Assembly: GCF_000272045.2 (NCBI RefSeq)
Contig: NZ_AJYZ02000019.1
Coordinates: 292,345-337,819, forward strand
Length of the DNA stretch: 45,475 bases
Direction: 5' to 3'
Origin: Vibrio crassostreae 9ZC13
Lineage (GTDB): Bacteria > Pseudomonadota > Gammaproteobacteria > Enterobacterales > Vibrionaceae
The translations under genes and the position numbers were made by a program. Positions within the stretch are counted from its first letter, which is position 1. Every line of letters begins with the position of its first letter. Below are positions 25,182 through 34,300 of the stretch, piece by piece. Below the pieces are notes generated by a model, which ran no database searches, was not told the DNA's origin, and saw only the letters and a list, made by a program, of their open reading frames with translations.

Positions 25182-25391
25182 CTATAGGAGTGTGAAATGT
25201 CCTAGGGTGTTTCCGTTGCCTGAAACGATAGTTCCGATGCTTTCTCGTTCATTAAATTCAAAGTCGATGAGATAGCTGTGATGTTGTAGCTTGGGCAATA
25301 TGTGGCGGTGGAGTATATCGCTATTGAGCTGTCGAATCTCGGTGACCCATGAAATCTCTTCTTTGTGTAAATCTATTTTAATCTTGAGCAT
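25182..25391 (-). CDS. Small hypothetical protein (69 residues)
   Basis: 69 residues, MLKIKIDLHKEEISWVTEI and so on, with alternating strand-like and helical segments (SYLIDFEFNERESIGTIVSG). AAAGG is 7 bases before the ATG, a proper ribosome site. No hydrophobic helix, so cytosolic. No family recognised. Convergent with the 197-residue gene; an 8-bp inverted repeat (AACCTAGC at 25025-25032, GCTAGGTT at 25064-25071) lies between them. Confidence 0.55.
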   Translation of the reverse strand: MLKIKIDLHKEEISWVTEIRQLNSDILHRHILPKLQHHSYLIDFEFNERESIGTIVSGNGNTLGHFTLL

Positions 25392-26160
25392 TTATTACCT
25401 TTTAGTTTATTGACTGTTTTTTCGCGTGATAGTTGGTACCAATGGGTTTGTCGTGTTGTTCTGCGTGACATAACTGTGCCTTGTGTTTATTACATTTGTA
25501 TTTAAGTGCTCGATCTATTCTGACTTCGCTGACAAAAGAGCAAATGACGATAGATCGGTAGTAGGATCGAATTTAAAAGCTATTGAATGACTATCTGGGT
25601 GAAAGCTGACGCAGAGATGGTGTAACGAGGGAATCGAGAACTGTCTATGTGGAACTTGGACTTACTTTAGCATTAACAGCTCTATAGATTAGAGCCAGGT
25701 GGCGAACTATACGCCTAGTTTTCAAAATTACAACCCTATTTTCAATTAAATTCAAAAATATTTTTGGGTGATTTACCACCGGTTACTGAAGGTTAAATGA
25801 GCGAAGGTCAGGGATTTGACCATGATATCTGACTGAGTCTTGGCTTTTCAGCTGTTCGTATTCGTTGTCATTAGTGGGTTTAATTGATCAGCTAACTTGG
25901 TGATGATTAAGTCTCTGTTGTATATGATCTTTACATTGTAAATTACAATCCATGATTTTGGGGTTCAGCGTTGTAATTACAGGGTTTTTGGGTGCTTTCC
26001 CCATCTGTTTTTTTCTTCAGGTTGATGAGTATTTTCCTCTTCGCGTCTTTTTGATATTTCTGATTCCTAATACCTCTCCTGACTACGCAAAATATGAATA
26101 ATCACTTTTACATTTCTGAATAATAAAGTTGTTGTATCGCCAATTTAGTGCAAATATAAT
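25392..26160. other. Long AT-rich non-coding region upstream of the siderophore transporter
   Basis: Nearly 770 bases with no acceptable ORF on either strand. It contains AATTACAA at 25726-25733, two palindromes at 25935-25981, and a spaced repeat GGTCA/TGACC at 25806-25821. Two stretches resemble each other loosely: TTTTTGGGTGATTTACCACC near 25770 and TTTTTGGGTGCTTTCCCCA near 25985. It could encode a small RNA, but none was recognised. Confidence 0.5.
25935..25981. promoter_or_regulatory. Two AATTACAA-type palindromes
   Basis: ATTGTAAATTACAAT (25935-25949) is a perfect palindrome about a central base; TGTAATTACA (25972-25981) is a perfect 10-bp one. They share TTGTAA/TTACA arms and have start points 37 bp apart; a further AATTACAA lies at 25726. 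This is the pattern of a dimeric regulator with several sites. The regulator is unknown. Confidence 0.45.
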
Positions 26161-26175
26161 TGATAATAGTTCTCA
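26161..26175 (+). promoter_or_regulatory. Candidate Fur box
   Basis: TGATAATAGTTCTCA fits the 7-1-7 Fur model TGATAATNATTATCA at 12 of 14 arm positions. It is 145 bases before the vctP start. A weaker ATTATCGTTATT lies near 26217. Iron-dependent repression would fit the siderophore transporter downstream. Confidence 0.6.
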
Positions 26176-26319
26176 CTTGCGTTACAAGTTTGTTGTCAAT
26201 CCAATGACAGACTTTAAATTATCGTTATTTAGCAGTTGTGTACGCCCCATGCTCGTCTATGAGTAATGTGACTTTCATTGTCATGAGTGGTGGTTTGTAT
26301 CAATGGCAAAGGAAGAAAC

Positions 26320-27252
26320 ATGAAGAAAACAATCAATTCAGTTCGCCAGTTATTGAGCGGGCTTGCCATCGTTCTAGCATCATCATTCATGATGACCGCG
26401 CATGCGGAAACCGTCACCATTGAGCATGTGAAAGGCACAGCGCAGTTTACTGAAGTACCACAGCGAGTGGTGGTTCTAGGCCACGGTAGCTTAGACGTGC
26501 TCGATAAAATTGGTGTACAGCCAGTTGGCGCGCCTCATAGCTTGCTGCCTGATTACCTAGCTTCGTACAAAGATACGACGGCAAATACAGGCTCTTTAAG
26601 CGAACCTGATTTTGAAGCTATCTACATGTTGAAGCCTGACATCATCATCGCGGAAAACCGCATGCTTAAGGTTTACGACAAACTGGCACAAATTGCTCCT
26701 ACTGTCATGTTTTCTATTGAAGGCGACAAGTACTGGGCTGATGCTCAGCAAAACTGGCGTGTGCTAGGCGACATCTTTGGTAAGCAAGCTGAAGTAGAAG
26801 CGATCATTAAAGAGACTCAAGCGTCTATCACGGCGGTAAACGACAAAGTCGCGTCTGACGAAACTTCAGCAATGATGCTAATGAACAACGGCAACAACAT
26901 TGCGATGTTCAACAAAGGCAGCCGTTTCTCTATCATCTTTGATGACTTTGGTTTCGTGGAATCAAAGAGTGCAACCGTGGCTCCGATTAAAGGAACACAC
27001 GGCAACCTAATCTCTTTTGAATACATAGCTGATGCAAAACCTGAAGTGCTTTACGTGCTTGACCGCGAAAAAGCGATTGGTAAATCAGAAGGACGCGCAC
27101 AACAACTGTTTGATAACCCACTGGTTGCGGCAACACCTGCAGCGCAGCACGGCAATATCGTTTACCTTGATTCAAGTGCTTGGTATTTGGCGGGTGGCGG
27201 TGTGACAGCGATTCATAGAATGCTTAGTGACATTGAACGTACGATTCAATAG
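26320..27252 (+). CDS. vctP: Ferric siderophore-binding periplasmic protein
   Basis: 310 residues from ATG 26320 (AGGAAG just upstream; the frame opens at an earlier ATG at 26287 that lacks a ribosome site). Signal peptide ending at AHA near residue 30. Type III binding-protein features: QRVVVLGHGSLDVLDKIG, PDFEAIYMLKPDIII, the long connecting helix and GTHGNLISFEYIADAKPEVLYVLDR (in parts: GTHGNLISFEYI, PEVLYVLDR). This resembles VctP/FatB/FeuA-type carriers for catecholate siderophores. With vctDGC downstream it forms a complete inner-membrane uptake system; no outer-membrane receptor is present in the window. Confidence 0.88.
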   Translation: MKKTINSVRQLLSGLAIVLASSFMMTAHAETVTIEHVKGTAQFTEVPQRVVVLGHGSLDVLDKIGVQPVGAPHSLLPDYLASYKDTTANTGSLSEPDFEAIYMLKPDIIIAENRMLKVYDKLAQIAPTVMFSIEGDKYWADAQQNWRVLGDIFGKQAEVEAIIKETQASITAVNDKVASDETSAMMLMNNGNNIAMFNKGSRFSIIFDDFGFVESKSATVAPIKGTHGNLISFEYIADAKPEVLYVLDREKAIGKSEGRAQQLFDNPLVAATPAAQHGNIVYLDSSAWYLAGGGVTAIHRMLSDIERTIQ

Positions 27253-27272
27253 TTACTAACCATCAGATTTTC

Positions 27273-27305
27273 GGGCTTATAAGAGTGTTCTTATAAGCCC
27301 TTTTT
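27273..27305 (+). terminator. Terminator between vctP and vctD
   Basis: GGGCTTATAAGA (27273-27284) pairs perfectly with TCTTATAAGCCC (27289-27300), then TTTTT. It should end much of the vctP transcript, leaving lower expression of the membrane components or a separate promoter for them in 27306-27352. Confidence 0.9.
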
Positions 27306-27352
27306 CACTTTTTTATACGGGCTACCCGAGACCTATCTTTAGTATTATTCCT

Positions 27353-28306
27353 ATGTTGAAACCCATTGCAGCTGCTGTATTTCTTGTTGTGTTATGCGTT
27401 GCGTCATTGATGATTGGAGTCGCTGAAATCAGTTTTAGTGACTTCTTCAATGGCAACCAACACGCCAATTCTATTTATATTGTTAGTCGGATTCCTCGAC
27501 TACTCGCGATCGTGCTTGCCGGAGCGGGATTGAGTGTTTCTGGCTTGATCATGCAGCAAATCGTACAGAACAAGTTTGCCGCGCCTTCGACGATGGGCAC
27601 CATTGACTGTGCGATGTTGGGTTACATTGTCGGCATTCTAGTGCTAGGCAATGCTGCGCAATGGAGCTACTTAGGCTTTATCTTCGCGTTTGCAGTGTTT
27701 GGCACCATGCTATTGGTTCGCTTCCTACAACACCTCAAGTTTAAGAACGCGGTATTGGTGCCTTTGATTGGCATTATGTATGGCAACGTTGTTTCGTCTC
27801 TAACAACCTTTATTGCTTATAAGTACGACTTAGTACAAACCATGTCGGCATGGACTATGGCGAACTTTGCGAGCGTGTTGCAGGGCAGCTATGAAATCCT
27901 TTATCTCGCGGTGCCTGCTTGTGTATTGGCTTACTATTTCGCGAGCCAGTTCAGTGCGGCGAGTATCGGTGAGAGCTTCGCGAAAAACATCGGTTTGAAT
28001 TATCAGAAGATCGTCTTCATTGGTGTTGCGTTAGTGGCTATCAGTGCCTCCTCTGTGGTGATGATCGTTGGTGTTATCCCATTCCTTGGCCTTATCGTGC
28101 CGAATATCGTGTCGCTGATGATGGGCGATAACATGAAGAAGATTCTGCCTTGGACTGCCTACTGGGGGGTGATCTTGGTGTTGGCTTGTGACCTGCTAGC
28201 TCGAATCGTCATCTTCCCTTATGAGATTCCAATCTCGATGGTAATCAGCATCTTTGGTGGCATGATTTTTATTTACCTAATCATGAGAGACAAGTCGAAT
28301 GCGTGA
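27353..28306 (+). CDS. vctD: Ferric siderophore ABC transporter permease
   Basis: 317 residues with about nine to ten membrane helices of the FecCD type. Landmarks: SRIPRLLAIVLAGAGLSVSGLIMQQIVQNKFAAPSTMG and VIPFLGLIVPNIVSLMMG, the loop that contacts the ATPase. It is one half of a heterodimeric permease; its stop overlaps the start of the second permease gene by 8 bases. It lies behind a terminator after vctP. Confidence 0.9.
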   Translation: MLKPIAAAVFLVVLCVASLMIGVAEISFSDFFNGNQHANSIYIVSRIPRLLAIVLAGAGLSVSGLIMQQIVQNKFAAPSTMGTIDCAMLGYIVGILVLGNAAQWSYLGFIFAFAVFGTMLLVRFLQHLKFKNAVLVPLIGIMYGNVVSSLTTFIAYKYDLVQTMSAWTMANFASVLQGSYEILYLAVPACVLAYYFASQFSAASIGESFAKNIGLNYQKIVFIGVALVAISASSVVMIVGVIPFLGLIVPNIVSLMMGDNMKKILPWTAYWGVILVLACDLLARIVIFPYEIPISMVISIFGGMIFIYLIMRDKSNA

Positions 28307-29249
28307 TTCAGTAAAAATTGCGATTCTGGCTATCGCGTCTTTGGGTATGACAGCGCTATTCATCGGGCAGGGGCTGACGTGGGATAACTACGAGTTCTTC
28401 TTGTCTCTGCGATTACCAAAACTGTTGTCGATTGTGTTGGCGGCGGTAGCGATTTCTGCATCGTCATTGGTTTTTCAAACCATTACTAACAATCGAATTT
28501 TAACCCCATCCATCTTGGGTTTTGACAGTTTGTACATGCTGGTTCAAACGGTGCTTCTGTTTGTATTTGGCAGTACCAGTTTCTGGGTGATTGATTCCAT
28601 CGCTAACTTTTCGTTGTCTGTGACTGTGATGATCTTGTTCTCATTTGCCCTGTTCCACTTCTACTTTAAGAGCAAGCGAAACAACGTATTTACACTGCTG
28701 TTGATTGGTATTGTGTGTGGCAGCGTATTCTCGAGTCTGTCTAGCTTCTTAGCGATGTTGATTGACCCGAACGAGTTCGCGGTGCTGCAGAATGTGATGT
28801 TCGCAAGTTTCAATAATGTGAAAGGTGAGCTGGCTTATCTCAGTCTTATTCCACTGGGTTTGAGCTTGCTTGGACTATGGTTGTTTGCGCCCAAGCTCGA
28901 TGTACTTTGGCTTGGCGTCGATAACGCGACAAGCTTAGGCGTGAACACCAAGCGACTGACTCAGATTATCTTGGTGATTGTGTCAGTGATGGTGGCTGTG
29001 TCTACTGCTTTGGTTGGCCCAGTACTTTTCTTTGGCTTGATCACCGTGAGCTTGGCTCGTCAGATGTTCAGCTCTTATCAGCATCGTGTGCTTATCATTG
29101 CCAGCAGTTTATTAGCGGTGGTGCTACTTGTTTCTGGCCAATGGTTTATCGAAAAAGTGATGGCGTTTGAAACCACAGTGAGTGTGATCATTAACTTGGT
29201 CGGCGGTTTGTATTTTATGTTCTTGTTGTTACGCACCAGAATTCAGTAA
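28299..29249 (+). CDS. vctG: Ferric siderophore ABC transporter permease, second subunit
   Basis: 316 residues, FecCD-type, about nine membrane helices. LRLPKLLSIVLAAVAISASSLVFQTITNNRILTPSILG near residue 27 and VGPVLFFGLITVSLARQ near 242 correspond to the same landmarks in the first permease. The start overlaps the preceding stop by 8 bases (ATGCGTGA), and the ATPase gene follows after 12 bases. It pairs with the first permease in the inner membrane. Confidence 0.9.
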   Translation: MRDSVKIAILAIASLGMTALFIGQGLTWDNYEFFLSLRLPKLLSIVLAAVAISASSLVFQTITNNRILTPSILGFDSLYMLVQTVLLFVFGSTSFWVIDSIANFSLSVTVMILFSFALFHFYFKSKRNNVFTLLLIGIVCGSVFSSLSSFLAMLIDPNEFAVLQNVMFASFNNVKGELAYLSLIPLGLSLLGLWLFAPKLDVLWLGVDNATSLGVNTKRLTQIILVIVSVMVAVSTALVGPVLFFGLITVSLARQMFSSYQHRVLIIASSLLAVVLLVSGQWFIEKVMAFETTVSVIINLVGGLYFMFLLLRTRIQ

Positions 29250-29261
29250 AGGTAGTAAGTA

Positions 29262-30026
29262 GTGATTAAATTAACAGGTTTAAGTAAGAAGTATGGCAAG
29301 ACACTTGTGGTGGATGATGCCAGTGCCATGTTCCCGAAAGGCGAAGTAACTTCTATCATTGGCCCAAATGGTGCGGGTAAAAGTACGCTGCTTTCAATGG
29401 CGAGTCGCTTAACAGACAGTGACGCGGGTGAAGTGGTTATTGGCGATAAGTTACTGGCTGAGTGGGATACCAAAGAGTTAGCGAAGCACCTTGCCGTGTT
29501 AAGACAATCAAACAACATCAATATGCGATTTACGATTCGTGAGTTGGTCTGTTTTGGGCGTTTTCCGCATTCCCAAGGTCGCTTGAAAGACGAAGATCAT
29601 AAGATCGTCGATACAGCACTAGAACACCTTGGCATTACTGACATCCAAAATAAATACCTTGATGAGTTGAGTGGCGGTCAGCGTCAAATGGCGTTTATCG
29701 CGATGGTTGTGTCGCAAGATACGGATTATGTGTTCTTAGATGAGCCTCTGAATAACCTTGATATTAAACACTCGGTTGAAATCATGCAGACGTTGCGTCG
29801 TTTGGCGCATGAGTTCAATAAAGCGGTCGTTATCGTGATTCACGACATCAACTTCGCTTCTTGCTACTCGGATAACATTGTCGCGATGAAGAAAGGTAAA
29901 GTGGTTAAGTCGGGTAAGGTTTCGGAAGTGGTTGAAAAATCGGTGATGGAGTCTATCTACGAGATCCCATTTGAGATTCGTGAGTTCGATGGTGTTCGAA
30001 TCTGTATGTATTATTCTGGTCGTTAG
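29262..30026 (+). CDS. vctC: Ferric siderophore ABC transporter ATPase
   Basis: 254 residues, GTG start with AAAGG upstream. Walker A GPNGAGKST near residues 33-41, Q-loop LRQSNN, signature LSGGQRQ at about 136, Walker B YVFLDEP near 157, switch histidine in VIVIHDINFA. This is the FepC/FecE group. It powers the two FecCD permeases. The gene ends the operon, with a strong terminator 45 bases on. Confidence 0.92.
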   Translation: MIKLTGLSKKYGKTLVVDDASAMFPKGEVTSIIGPNGAGKSTLLSMASRLTDSDAGEVVIGDKLLAEWDTKELAKHLAVLRQSNNINMRFTIRELVCFGRFPHSQGRLKDEDHKIVDTALEHLGITDIQNKYLDELSGGQRQMAFIAMVVSQDTDYVFLDEPLNNLDIKHSVEIMQTLRRLAHEFNKAVVIVIHDINFASCYSDNIVAMKKGKVVKSGKVSEVVEKSVMESIYEIPFEIREFDGVRICMYYSGR

Positions 30027-30069
30027 ATTACTGAATAACTCGGTTGTTTTGCTTTCTAGCCGTTGAACG

Positions 30070-30099
30070 AAAAGAGCTCCCATATGAGGAGCTCTTTTT
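30070..30099 (+). terminator. Terminator after vctC
   Basis: AAAAGAGCTCC (30070-30080) pairs with GGAGCTCTTTT (30088-30098) with a T run. Confidence 0.92.
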
Positions 30100-30335
30100 G
30101 TTTTCGGATAGTATCTGTGTTGTTAGTGAAATGTTGCAATGAAAAGGTAATTTCCCTTGTATAATAATAACTTAACTGACGTAATATTGACTGGTCGTAC
30201 TTCTAATAACGCCAGTTTGAAGTCACTCACAGATCTACTCTTCATTTTTGAAAATCAATTGCTTTTTTTCTGCTTAACCTCTGAAAACCGTTCTACACTA
30301 TGGTTATAACTGTTTGATTTGTATACGAGGTATCA
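30100..30335 (+). promoter_or_regulatory. Promoter region of the HD-GYP / hybrid kinase operon
   Basis: Contains a -10-like TATAAT (30161-30166) preceded by weak -35 choices, and a second AT-rich block near 30290. No recognised operator. GAGG precedes the start codon at 30336. Confidence 0.35.
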
Positions 30336-31361
30336 ATGAGTCGGAAACCCATAGTGTTAGTCGTGGATGACACCCCAAGTAACTTGGATGTGTTAACTGC
30401 AATACTCAAAGATACTTATCAAGTGAAAGTAGCGATTAACGGCACAATTGGTATCAAGATCGCGAAGATGGTGCCGCAGCCAGACCTTATCCTCCTTGAT
30501 ATCATGATGCCTGACATCGATGGTTACGAGGTGTGCCGCCAACTTAAAGCTCAGCCGAATACGGCTCACATTCCTATCATTTTCGTGACCGCCACAATTG
30601 GTCCAGAAGCCGAAGTGAAAGGCTTGTCTTTAGGTGCTGTCGATTACCTAACGAAACCAATTACGCCTGAAATCGCGCTCCAGCGTGTCAAAACCCACAT
30701 CGCGTTGTATGACCAACAACGAGCGCTGTTCCATCAAGTGAAAGACAAAACCGTCGAGATCAACCTAGGTAAACTTGAGACGCTCAATATCTTAGGGAGA
30801 GCAGCGGAATTTAAAGACAACGAAACGGGTATGCACGTTAAGCGCATGAGCCACTACTGTGAGGTGCTAGGCAAAGCGTTGGGCATGACTGACGAAGATG
30901 CCGAAACGCTCCGTGACGCGGCGCCAATGCACGATATTGGTAAGATAGGTATCCCTGATAACGTGTTGCTTAAGCCCGGAAAACTCGATGCGGAAGAGTG
31001 GGCGATCATGCAGAAGCACGTCGAGTATGGTGTGGAGATTTTAGGGCAGCAAAGTGATTCAAAACTGATGCGCATGGCGATTCAAGTGGCGCAGTATCAC
31101 CATGAGAAATGGGACGGCTCTGGTTACCCGAGTCAAGTGGCAGGGGAAGATATCCCACTGGTTGGCAGAATTGCTGCTGTGGCTGATGTGTTTGATGCTC
31201 TAACGGCAGAACGCCCTTATAAAAAAGCTTGGAGTGTCGAAGATGCTTTGGCTTTAATCACTGAGCAGAAAGGTAAGCATTTTGACCCGACTATCGTTGA
31301 TCTGTTTTTCATTAAATTGCCAGAGATTCTAGAGATTAAAGAGAAGTTCAAAGATGAGTGA
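30336..31361 (+). CDS. Response regulator with HD-GYP cyclic-di-GMP phosphodiesterase domain
   Basis: 341 residues. REC domain at 1-125 with phospho-acceptor D55 (LILLDIMMPD) and the switch lysine in LTKP near 107. HD-GYP domain from about 145: metal ligands H199-D200 in HDIGKIGIP, HVEYG, QYHHEKWDGSGYP with the GYP triad near 263-265, and DVFDALTAERPYK. The catalytic residues are all present, so it should degrade cyclic di-GMP on phosphorylation. The last 8 bases overlap the start of the hybrid kinase gene, which probably phosphorylates it. Confidence 0.95.
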   Translation: MSRKPIVLVVDDTPSNLDVLTAILKDTYQVKVAINGTIGIKIAKMVPQPDLILLDIMMPDIDGYEVCRQLKAQPNTAHIPIIFVTATIGPEAEVKGLSLGAVDYLTKPITPEIALQRVKTHIALYDQQRALFHQVKDKTVEINLGKLETLNILGRAAEFKDNETGMHVKRMSHYCEVLGKALGMTDEDAETLRDAAPMHDIGKIGIPDNVLLKPGKLDAEEWAIMQKHVEYGVEILGQQSDSKLMRMAIQVAQYHHEKWDGSGYPSQVAGEDIPLVGRIAAVADVFDALTAERPYKKAWSVEDALALITEQKGKHFDPTIVDLFFIKLPEILEIKEKFKDE

Positions 31362-34300
31362 CCTCTGGCAGATGTGGGGTAAGTGGGGTAAGCGTTATGT
31401 CATCGCCATAATTTTGTTTGTTGTATTCGTTGTTCGTGCCGCTAGCGTTAACGCTGAGGCTGCTCCGGATCAACAACCAAACCTATGGCAAGATCCTGAT
31501 CGTGAAATCACGTTTGTTACACTATCCAGTCATTATCCTTACTCATTTATTGGTGATGACGGAAAAGTCGACGGGATTATTCGAGATTGGGCTTACGATC
31601 TTGAAGAGCGTTTCAACGTAAAAACCAACTTCATCAGCGTAGATTCTCATGCTGAAGCAAAGCAAGCTTTGTTAGACGGGAAAGGCGATGTGTTTCCGTT
31701 TCAACAGTTTGATCCCAGCGAAGGAGGACGTTTCCTTCAAACTGCTCCTTATATCTCGTACCAAATTGCCGTCATTCTTCCTACCGAAGATCATCTCAAT
31801 AATAAAATAGAGCAAGAGGCCAAAAGGCGAATTGCCATGGTTCGAGAAAGCATCGACCTAAAGCGATCTGGCGTGCAGCTTAGTTCGATTGAGAGAGTTG
31901 AATTCGATACGGCCATTGATGCTATTCGTGCATTAGAAGATGGGTCGGTTGATGGCTTACTGGCTGAACCTGTAACCACCATGGATCTTGCTCATAAAAG
32001 CGGAGTCGAGAATTTAGCGGTCAACCATGTACTTGATCGCTGGAAGAACATCAAAGCAGCCATGGTTATTCGTTCAAACGACAATGAGCTGCTTAACTTA
32101 TTGAATCAACAGATTGCAACGTTTGATATCAGTAAAAAGAACCGCATTTTATCTAAATGGTTAGATGACTCGCCTTATCGCTCTCCCATTAAAGGTGTAT
32201 TTGGATTCGGCAACCCGCCTTACATGTATCCAGACAGTACTTCTGTTGGCTTAGAGCATGACATTATGCAAAGGGCATTGAACGATATGGGGTATCGATT
32301 GGGTGACGTTGTCACTTTGCCTCGTACTGCAGCTCGTCAAGCTATCGATAACAACAACTCAATATCATTTGTTTCTGGCGTTCAACTTGATGACTCTTCA
32401 TTGCACTTTGTCAGTGACAAGGTGATGGATGTTGATTTTGTGCCAGTGTCATTAAAGAGGCGTAAGCTGGATTTGAAGTCGGCAAAAAATTTGTCCTTAG
32501 GTGCATTGTTGTTCGATGAAACATCGCCGATTAAAAACTCCGTAGAAGTGTTGGAAAGCCAATTGAGCATTGATCGGATAGATGATCTCGACAGCTTAGA
32601 GTCGGCGTTTTCCCAACTGAGAGCTCAAAATGTTGATCTCCTGATGGTAGAAAGGCGCGTATTAACCTGGTTTGTCACCAATACCCGGTTTATTGAAATG
32701 CGCGAGATTCAGATCCATGAAGATTATAAAGTCAGTTATCCCATCTACGTGGATTTCAGGGGGGCTGAGCTAAGAGACCGCTTCAATGCCGCATTGGCAA
32801 ACCTGAAAAGGGAAGACGGGGAGTTTGAGCCAATTCTTAGAAGACAAATTAAGAACGACCTGACTCCGGTTCTGAAGAAGGCCGATATTATTGCTCAAAT
32901 CTCAGCGTACTTTATTGTTAATGATCGCTTTGACGAATTGCCTAAGATTTTTGACATATTTGATGCAGATAATACTTTCATGGTTATTTCGGCACTGGCT
33001 GATAATAATAAGCGACCGCTTGAATCTTGGTTCCTAGGAGATGTATCAACGCCATCATTGGACAAGAAAAACACCTCTAAATTGTCATCCGTAACGAAAG
33101 GCGTTGGCTATAAAACGCAGACGGGCAGCACCAATGCTGGGTTTATGACGTTCTATTTCGATGTGGATTCCGTGGAAGGAAGTTATGTTTATTTCCCTGC
33201 CATTGAGCAGTTTGATTCATTCGGAGATGGTGCAAAACGTTATATTTCAGATGTTTATCAATCGAACAGTTTAGCCGGTGAACTTCTTAATCTTAGTCAA
33301 AATGAACGTCAGTGGATAAAATCTCATCCAGTATTGAAAATCGGTATTGATCCTAACTCTTTGCCTTATGAAGCCGTATCGAGCAAAGGGGAATACATCG
33401 GCATGATCGATGATTACCTAAAGCTGATCGAGCAGAAAACAGGTTTACGCTTGGAACATGTTGATGTCGGCAGTTGGCAGGAGACTCGACTACTCGTTGA
33501 CCATAGAAAAGTGCACCTTGTGTCGGCCGCTGTGGAGAATCGTTCGCTTGGCGAGGGCGTGAAGGCGGGTAAGCCGTTATTTTCTAGTCGTTTGGCTATT
33601 GCCTCAAGACGAGATGTGAACAGCCTTGTCTTAGAAGAAGCTGCAGGTTGGAAAATAGGTATTTTAGAAGGGGGAGCCAACACAGAAGCTATTGTGGATA
33701 GTTACCCTGAGATCAATTGGTCGATGGTGTCATCGACTAATGATGGATTAGAGCTCGTCGAATCGGGTGAGTTTGATGCGATGATTGATACCGTTGACGT
33801 CTTAAATTACTTAATCGACTCATTTGGCTATCGAGGAATTGGCATCATCGGTCGATTAGACTTCTTCCTGTCGCCAACTCTGCATGTCATCAAATCTGAA
33901 CCTTTGCTGTTGTCTATTGTGAACAAAGCGATAGGCAGTATCTCAGCTGAAGAACACCAGAAGATCTCTGCAAAATGGGCGGCGCCAAAAGCGATAGAAA
34001 GAGTTAATTATCAATTGGTTTACACCATTTCGGTGTTCTCTCTGGTGATCCTTCTTCTTATTATTTTCTGGAATCGTAAATTAACTAAGCAGATCAGTAT
34101 TGCTAAGGAAGCAACCGAAGCTCTGGAAAAGGCGCAGAACCAACTCTACAACATGCTAAATAGCTCTCCAATTGCAGCCAGCGTGGTATTTGAAGAAGAG
34201 GTTCGTTACGCGAACGATACGGCAAAACGTTTGTTTGGCGTGGAAGATCAGGCGTTGTCTTCTATCGACGTTGCCGCTATCCATGACTCGCTGAGCGTTC

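Noticed and set aside
25392..26160. A RyhB-type small RNA gene
   Set aside because: The remembered conserved core of RyhB is not visible and no Fur box with a following terminator was found within the region.
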